Part shown: positions 60,562-64,000 of the stretch, in pieces | How the letters are laid out: each line of letters opens with the position of its first letter | Position numbering within the stretch: position 1 is the first letter of the stretch | Source: Stenotrophomonas sp. ZAC14D1_NAIMI4_1 | GTDB lineage: Bacteria > Pseudomonadota > Gammaproteobacteria > Xanthomonadales > Xanthomonadaceae | Length of the DNA stretch: 64,000 bases | Assembly (NCBI RefSeq): GCF_003086775.1 | Contig: NZ_CP026001.1 | Location: 4,058,125-4,122,124 of the forward strand | Direction of reading: 5' to 3' | Position numbers and translations under genes: made by a program | The notes under the pieces: model-generated | The model's database searches: none | The model's input: only the letters and a program-made list of their open reading frames with translations | Told to the model about the DNA's origin: nothing

Positions 60562-61926
60562 TCATTCCAGGGCCGATTGGCCGATGCGCAGGCTGCTGCG
60601 GCGCAGGCGCCAGCCCATCAGGATGGCAGCGGCGGTCAGGCCGACGATCAGGCCGATCCACATGCCCTGCGGCCCCATGCCCAGGCCCAGGCCGAGCCCG
60701 GCACCGAGCGGCATGCCCAGGCCCCAGTACGCGAACATGGCGATGAACATCGGCACGCGCGTGTCCTTCAGCCCGCGCAGCGCGCCGGCCGACAACACCT
60801 GGATGCCATCGGGGAACTGGAAGGTGGCCGCGTACAGCAGCAGGGTCGACGCCAGGCCGGCCACGGCCAGGTCGTTGGTGTAGACGCCCACAATGGCATC
60901 GTGGCCGAACAGCAGCACCGCCGCCGACAGCGTCTGCGTGCCCATGATGATCGCGTAGCCGGCCCACGCCGCGCGGCGCACGCCGAAGCCATCGCCACGG
61001 CCGACCGCATGGCCCACGCGCACGGTGGTGGCCTCGGCCACGCCCATCGGGATCATGAAGCACAGCTGCGCGACGTTGATCGCGATCTGGTGCGCGGCGG
61101 CCTCGTTGGCACCGAGGCGGCCGATCAGCAGCGCGGTGACGATGAACAGGCCACCCTCCATCAGCACGGTGATGCCGATCGGCAGGCCGGTGCGCAGCAG
61201 GTCCCAGATCGCCGCCGGGCGCGGGCCCTCGAAGTGCGAGAACAGCTGCAGGTGGGCGAAGCGCTTGGTGAACCACAGGTAGGTGCCGAAGGCGATGGCC
61301 TGCAGCCACATCATCACCGCCGAGGCGATGCCCAGGCCTTCGGCGCCCATCTCCGGGAAGCCGAACTTGCCGTTGGCCAGCACGTAGCCCATCGGCGCCA
61401 GCACCAGCAGGCCGCCGAAGCCGAGCAGCATGGTCGGCAGCGTCCAGTGCATGCCCTCGCTGAGATAGCGCATGCAGAAGTACAGGGTCAGCGCCGGGCC
61501 ACCCCAGCGCACCGCATGCAGGAAGGCCGTGGCCCCCGGCACGATGTCCGGGGCGATGCCGAAGGCCGGCAGCAGCGGCGGCACCACGGTGAGGAAGGTG
61601 AACATGATCAGGCCCAGGCCCAGCGCCAGCCACAGCGCCTGGCGGAACAGCGGGCCGATCTCGCGCTCGCGGCCGGCGCCGTGCAGCTGCGACACCGAGG
61701 CGGTGAGCGAGATGAGCGTGCCGATCGGGATCAGCATCGGCAGCCACAGCAGGGCCGTACCGATGGTCACCGCAGCCAGGGTGGCGGTGGCGTGGTGGCC
61801 GGCAATGACGTTGTCGACGAAGGAGATCAGACCGGTGGATACATGGCCCAGCACCAAAGGCAGGGCGAGCAGACCGGTCGCGCCGACTTCCTTGCGGAAG
61901 CGCGGCGTGGAGGTTGCAGTAGACAT
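60562..61926 (-). CDS. MATE-family efflux transporter
   Basis: 454 aa. Twelve hydrophobic spans in two halves; N-terminal LPLVLGHVSTGLISFVDNVIAG and second-half RTGLPIGITVLMEGGLFIVTALLIG are typical of NorM-like Na+ or H+ drug antiporters. Exports cations such as fluoroquinolones or dyes in family members; actual substrate unknown. ATG 61926. A GTAG repeat follows upstream of the gene at 62021. Confidence 0.9.
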   Translation of the reverse strand: MSTATSTPRFRKEVGATGLLALPLVLGHVSTGLISFVDNVIAGHHATATLAAVTIGTALLWLPMLIPIGTLISLTASVSQLHGAGREREIGPLFRQALWLALGLGLIMFTFLTVVPPLLPAFGIAPDIVPGATAFLHAVRWGGPALTLYFCMRYLSEGMHWTLPTMLLGFGGLLVLAPMGYVLANGKFGFPEMGAEGLGIASAVMMWLQAIAFGTYLWFTKRFAHLQLFSHFEGPRPAAIWDLLRTGLPIGITVLMEGGLFIVTALLIGRLGANEAAAHQIAINVAQLCFMIPMGVAEATTVRVGHAVGRGDGFGVRRAAWAGYAIIMGTQTLSAAVLLFGHDAIVGVYTNDLAVAGLASTLLLYAATFQFPDGIQVLSAGALRGLKDTRVPMFIAMFAYWGLGMPLGAGLGLGLGMGPQGMWIGLIVGLTAAAILMGWRLRRSSLRIGQSALE

Positions 61927-62020
61927 GGGAGTACAGGACGCCAACTACGGTTGCGCGCGAAGGGCACAGGCACCGGGTTGCGGCCGATCATTTTACGGGC
62001 AAACGGTGCCGCCCGCTGGA

Positions 62021-62107
62021 TGGAGTCGACCGTTGGTCGACTGCTCTTCACGTGGATACCGGCAACACGCGCGTGTTGCGCGATAGTCGACCAACGGTCG
62101 ACGCTAC
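62021..62107. repeat. GTAG palindrome, long dimer, overlapping the DUF3106 stop
   Basis: GGAGTCGACCGTTGGTCGAC at the left, TAGTCGACCAACGGTCGAC near the right and GCTACT end. On the minus strand the right end reads AGTAGCGTCGACC, and its TAG (62104-62106) is the stop of the DUF3106 gene. Left end has diverged GGAG. Confidence 0.75.
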
Positions 62108-62679
62108 TGGCCGGCCTGGCGCTTCAGCCAGGCGTCGCGCTCGGCCGCCGGCACGGCGAGGAAGGCGCTGCGCACGGCGTCGCGTTCCTGCGGCGGGGTG
62201 CGCTGGGCCACCAGCGTCAGTTGCGTCAACTGCGCGGGACTGAGCTGGCGCAGCGCGGCCAACGCCGCCTCGCGCTGCTCCGGCGGCACCAGGCCGAACA
62301 GACCGTGCAGCTTGGGGAACTGCATGCCCAGCTGCGGCCCCAACCGCCAGCCATCGCGGAAGGTCTGGTCCTGGGCCTGGAACTGCTCGCGCAGGCGCTG
62401 CTGCTGTTCGGCCGGCAGCGCGGCAAAGCGGGCGGCCGCCTGGCGGATGCGTTCGCGCTCGCCCTCCGGCAGCGCCTTCCACGAGGCGTAATCGGCACGA
62501 CGCTGGCGCTGCTGCTCCGGGCTGAGCTGGGCGAAGGCGGCAGGCGAGCGCGTATCGGCCATCGATGCCGGCGTTGCGCCCGCCGGTGCGGGCGGCAGCG
62601 GAACCTCCAGCGAGGGCGGCGCGGCGGCCAGTGACAGCGGCAGGGCCAGCAGCACGCTGGCAAACAGGAATTTACTCAT
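62104..62679 (-). CDS. DUF3106 secreted protein
   Basis: 191 aa. Signal peptide (MSKFLFASVLLALPLSLAAA), then DUF3106 repeats: LSPEQQRQRRADYASWKALP, EGERERIRQAAARFAALPAE, TPPQERDAVRSAFLAVPAAE. Helical and rich in Q/E/R. Periplasmic. The ATG overlaps the stop of the next gene upstream by 8 bases (ATGAGTAA), so it is translationally coupled with it. Stop in a GTAG repeat. Confidence 0.83.
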   Translation of the reverse strand: MSKFLFASVLLALPLSLAAAPPSLEVPLPPAPAGATPASMADTRSPAAFAQLSPEQQRQRRADYASWKALPEGERERIRQAAARFAALPAEQQQRLREQFQAQDQTFRDGWRLGPQLGMQFPKLHGLFGLVPPEQREAALAALRQLSPAQLTQLTLVAQRTPPQERDAVRSAFLAVPAAERDAWLKRQAGQ

Positions 62680-63670
62680 CGGCAGCAGCGGTTTCCAGCG
62701 CGGCACCGACCGGCTCGGGGCGGGTCGGCTTGGGTTCGGATTCATCCACCGGCAGCGGGCCGCCGGCAGCGCTCCACGCATACAGGTCGGCATCGGCGGC
62801 CAGCGGGTAGTCGCGGTCGGCCAGCATGGCGGCGTCCTCGGCCGCGTGGCCATCGGCGGCAGCGGTCGGCTGCACCTCGCTGGCCGGCAGGGCTTCAACG
62901 GTGACCGGACCGGACTCGGCGACCACGCCTTCCGGCAGCGGTGCATCGCTGGCCGTCGCGTGATGCTGCCAGTAACGCCAGCCCAGAGCGGCCGCCAGCA
63001 GCACCGCCACCGTCGCCAGCAGGATGACCGGGCCGCGCCAGTGCGGCGCACCGCTGTTGGGGCGGCGGCGCTTGGGCGTGGCGCGCTCGTCGCGCTCCGG
63101 CGTGCGCCAGCTGGCGGTGGGGGCCTGGTTGTTCGCAGCCGGTGCCGCAGGCTGCTGCAGCTGCTGCAGGCGCTTGGCCGGCAGATCGCGGATGCGCAGC
63201 TGCACCTGCTCGGCCAGGCCGCGCCAGGCGGCGGCGTCAGGCTGGCCGTGGGCATCACGCGGGCAGGCGGCGGCCAGCAGCTGCTGGTAGCCATCCTCAT
63301 CGATGTCCAGCACGCGGGTGGCGATGCCTTCATCCAGGCTGCCACCGATCCGCAGCAGCAGGGCCAGGCGCGGCAGCGGCGGCATGTCGCCCAGCGCAGC
63401 CAGCGACGGCGGCCATTGCCCGGCGGCCGGCTCGCGCAGGGCCTGGCGCTGGCCCAGCAGGGTCCAGAAACGGGTCGGCCACTGCGCCATCGGCAGGTCA
63501 CTGGCCACGGCGGAGAAGGCGCGCATCACCGCGACCAGGGTCTGCTCGGCGCGGGCGGGGTCACCGCACTGCAGCTCGGCAACCACCAGCGCGCGGCGCT
63601 CGACGCCACGCAGGAACGCCGACAGCGCGCCGGCCGCGGTCGAGGAAACAGGGGCGGGCACAGCCGTCAT
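62672..63670 (-). CDS. membrane protein with decayed ECF-sigma-like N terminus
   Basis: 332 aa. Residues about 30-75 (ELQCGDPARAEQTLVAVMRAF, PTRFWTLLGQRQAL) look like sigma region 2 and about 95-140 (LPRLALLLRIGGSLDEGIA, VLDIDEDGYQQLLAAA) like region 4; then a basic linker and a membrane span (VILLATVAVLLAAALGWRYW), and a periplasmic acidic tail. In other proteobacteria an ECF sigma gene precedes DUF3106. GGAG lies five bases before the ATG. Possibly a sigma-derived membrane protein; function unknown. Confidence 0.65.
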   Translation of the reverse strand: MTAVPAPVSSTAAGALSAFLRGVERRALVVAELQCGDPARAEQTLVAVMRAFSAVASDLPMAQWPTRFWTLLGQRQALREPAAGQWPPSLAALGDMPPLPRLALLLRIGGSLDEGIATRVLDIDEDGYQQLLAAACPRDAHGQPDAAAWRGLAEQVQLRIRDLPAKRLQQLQQPAAPAANNQAPTASWRTPERDERATPKRRRPNSGAPHWRGPVILLATVAVLLAAALGWRYWQHHATASDAPLPEGVVAESGPVTVEALPASEVQPTAAADGHAAEDAAMLADRDYPLAADADLYAWSAAGGPLPVDESEPKPTRPEPVGAALETAAADE

Positions 63671-64000
63671 CGGTTACTCCAAAGGTCTGACGGCATGATA
63701 GCGGCAGCCCATCGGCGGCCGGCAGGACTTGCGCCCACGGGCACTTCGTGCTGCAGGTTGTGCACAGCATCAATGCGGTCCCCGGCCGATTCGTTGTGAA
63801 CCCGCGAATTCACCTTGTTTCAGCAATGTTTCACAATCAACTCATTGATTTTGATACTGTTTTTAGTATGGCTATTTTTTGACCAACCCGAGTGTAAAGC
63901 CGTCGCCATCGGCCTCACGCGCGCCCGCCGACCGGTAACACACAACGTTATCCACAGAAGATGTGGATAAGACTGAATCTCTAATAGCCACCGATATTTA
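63671..64000. promoter_or_regulatory. AT-rich intergenic region with DnaA boxes
   Basis: No gene seen to the window end. 63836-63880 is AT-rich, with ATACT / AGTAT palindrome around TTTTT at 63858-63873. TTATCCACA (63948-63956) and TGTGGATAA (63962-63970) are two perfect DnaA boxes facing each other with a 5-base gap; TTGTGCACA at 63758-63766 is a weaker match. It may be the promoter of the gene beyond the window, DnaA-controlled, or an origin-related site. Confidence 0.5.

Noticed and set aside
63671-64000. Chromosomal replication origin
   Set aside because: DnaA boxes and an AT-rich stretch are present, but dnaA, rpmH and their usual neighbours are not seen, and only two perfect boxes exist; kept as a regulatory candidate only.

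Overview
The window is chromosomal DNA of a high-GC gammaproteobacterium of the Xanthomonadaceae, most likely a Stenotrophomonas close to S. maltophilia. This is inferred from the high-GC codon use, from gene content typical of xanthomonads (OpgH, a LytTR/LytS pair, an lpd with its own lipoyl domain), and above all from the many intergenic GTAG-ended palindromes that match the Stenotrophomonas 'SMAG' repeat class. No transposase, phage gene, integrase or CRISPR array was seen; the region reads as core chromosome sprinkled with small palindromic repeats.

Layout. 1-5.1 kb: the end of an outer-membrane barrel gene, then lpd and aceF (E3 and E2 of pyruvate dehydrogenase, minus strand) and a hypoxanthine-DNA glycosylase-like gene. 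5.2-12.6 kb: an OmpW-type porin, glpD-glpK for glycerol use, a WYL regulator with metQ, and two envelope genes. 12.6-19.7 kb: hemC, a repeat-rich intergenic region with two large structured hairpins, an esterase-LytS kinase-LytTR regulator operon, and opgH (periplasmic glucan synthesis). 19.8-28.4 kb: a chemoreceptor, an epimerase, small stress-type genes (KGG protein, four-helix-bundle protein), a glutathione transferase, two SDR/epimerase-type oxidoreductases, a GH43 glycosidase and an H-NS-family protein. 28.4-34.5 kb: a hybrid sensor kinase, tRNA-Ile2(CAU), a YjjJ/HipH-type kinase with an AT-rich palindromic promoter region, and rpoD. 34.6-44.5 kb: dtd, a lipid A acyltransferase, ribA with a degenerate N-terminal domain, a pair of bacterial PH-domain membrane proteins, and a cell-surface glycan group (CDP-glycerol transferase family, GT2, O-antigen ligase/polymerase family, GT39). 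44.5-55 kb: the translation/DNA housekeeping block rsmB-fmt-def, divergent from a LysM protein, dprA, smg, two GYF-domain membrane proteins and topA. 55-64 kb: tsaC, two DUF4124-type secreted proteins, an SDR, a small lipoprotein, sppA, a MATE exporter, DUF3106, and a membrane protein whose N-terminal half looks like a decayed ECF sigma factor. The last 330 bases are AT-rich and end with two perfect DnaA boxes facing each other.

The most interesting material is not a classical operon but the non-coding architecture: (i) two long hairpins between hemC and the LytTR gene with different stems but the same 52-nt structured loop, whose inner stem also covaries; (ii) GTAG palindromes placed so tightly behind genes that the TAG of GTAG is the stop codon of three genes; (iii) the YjjJ/HipH promoter palindromes; (iv) the sigma-like membrane protein; and (v) a GYF-domain protein with an internal pilin-like segment. 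Function names rest on recognised motifs read by eye; no database search was possible.
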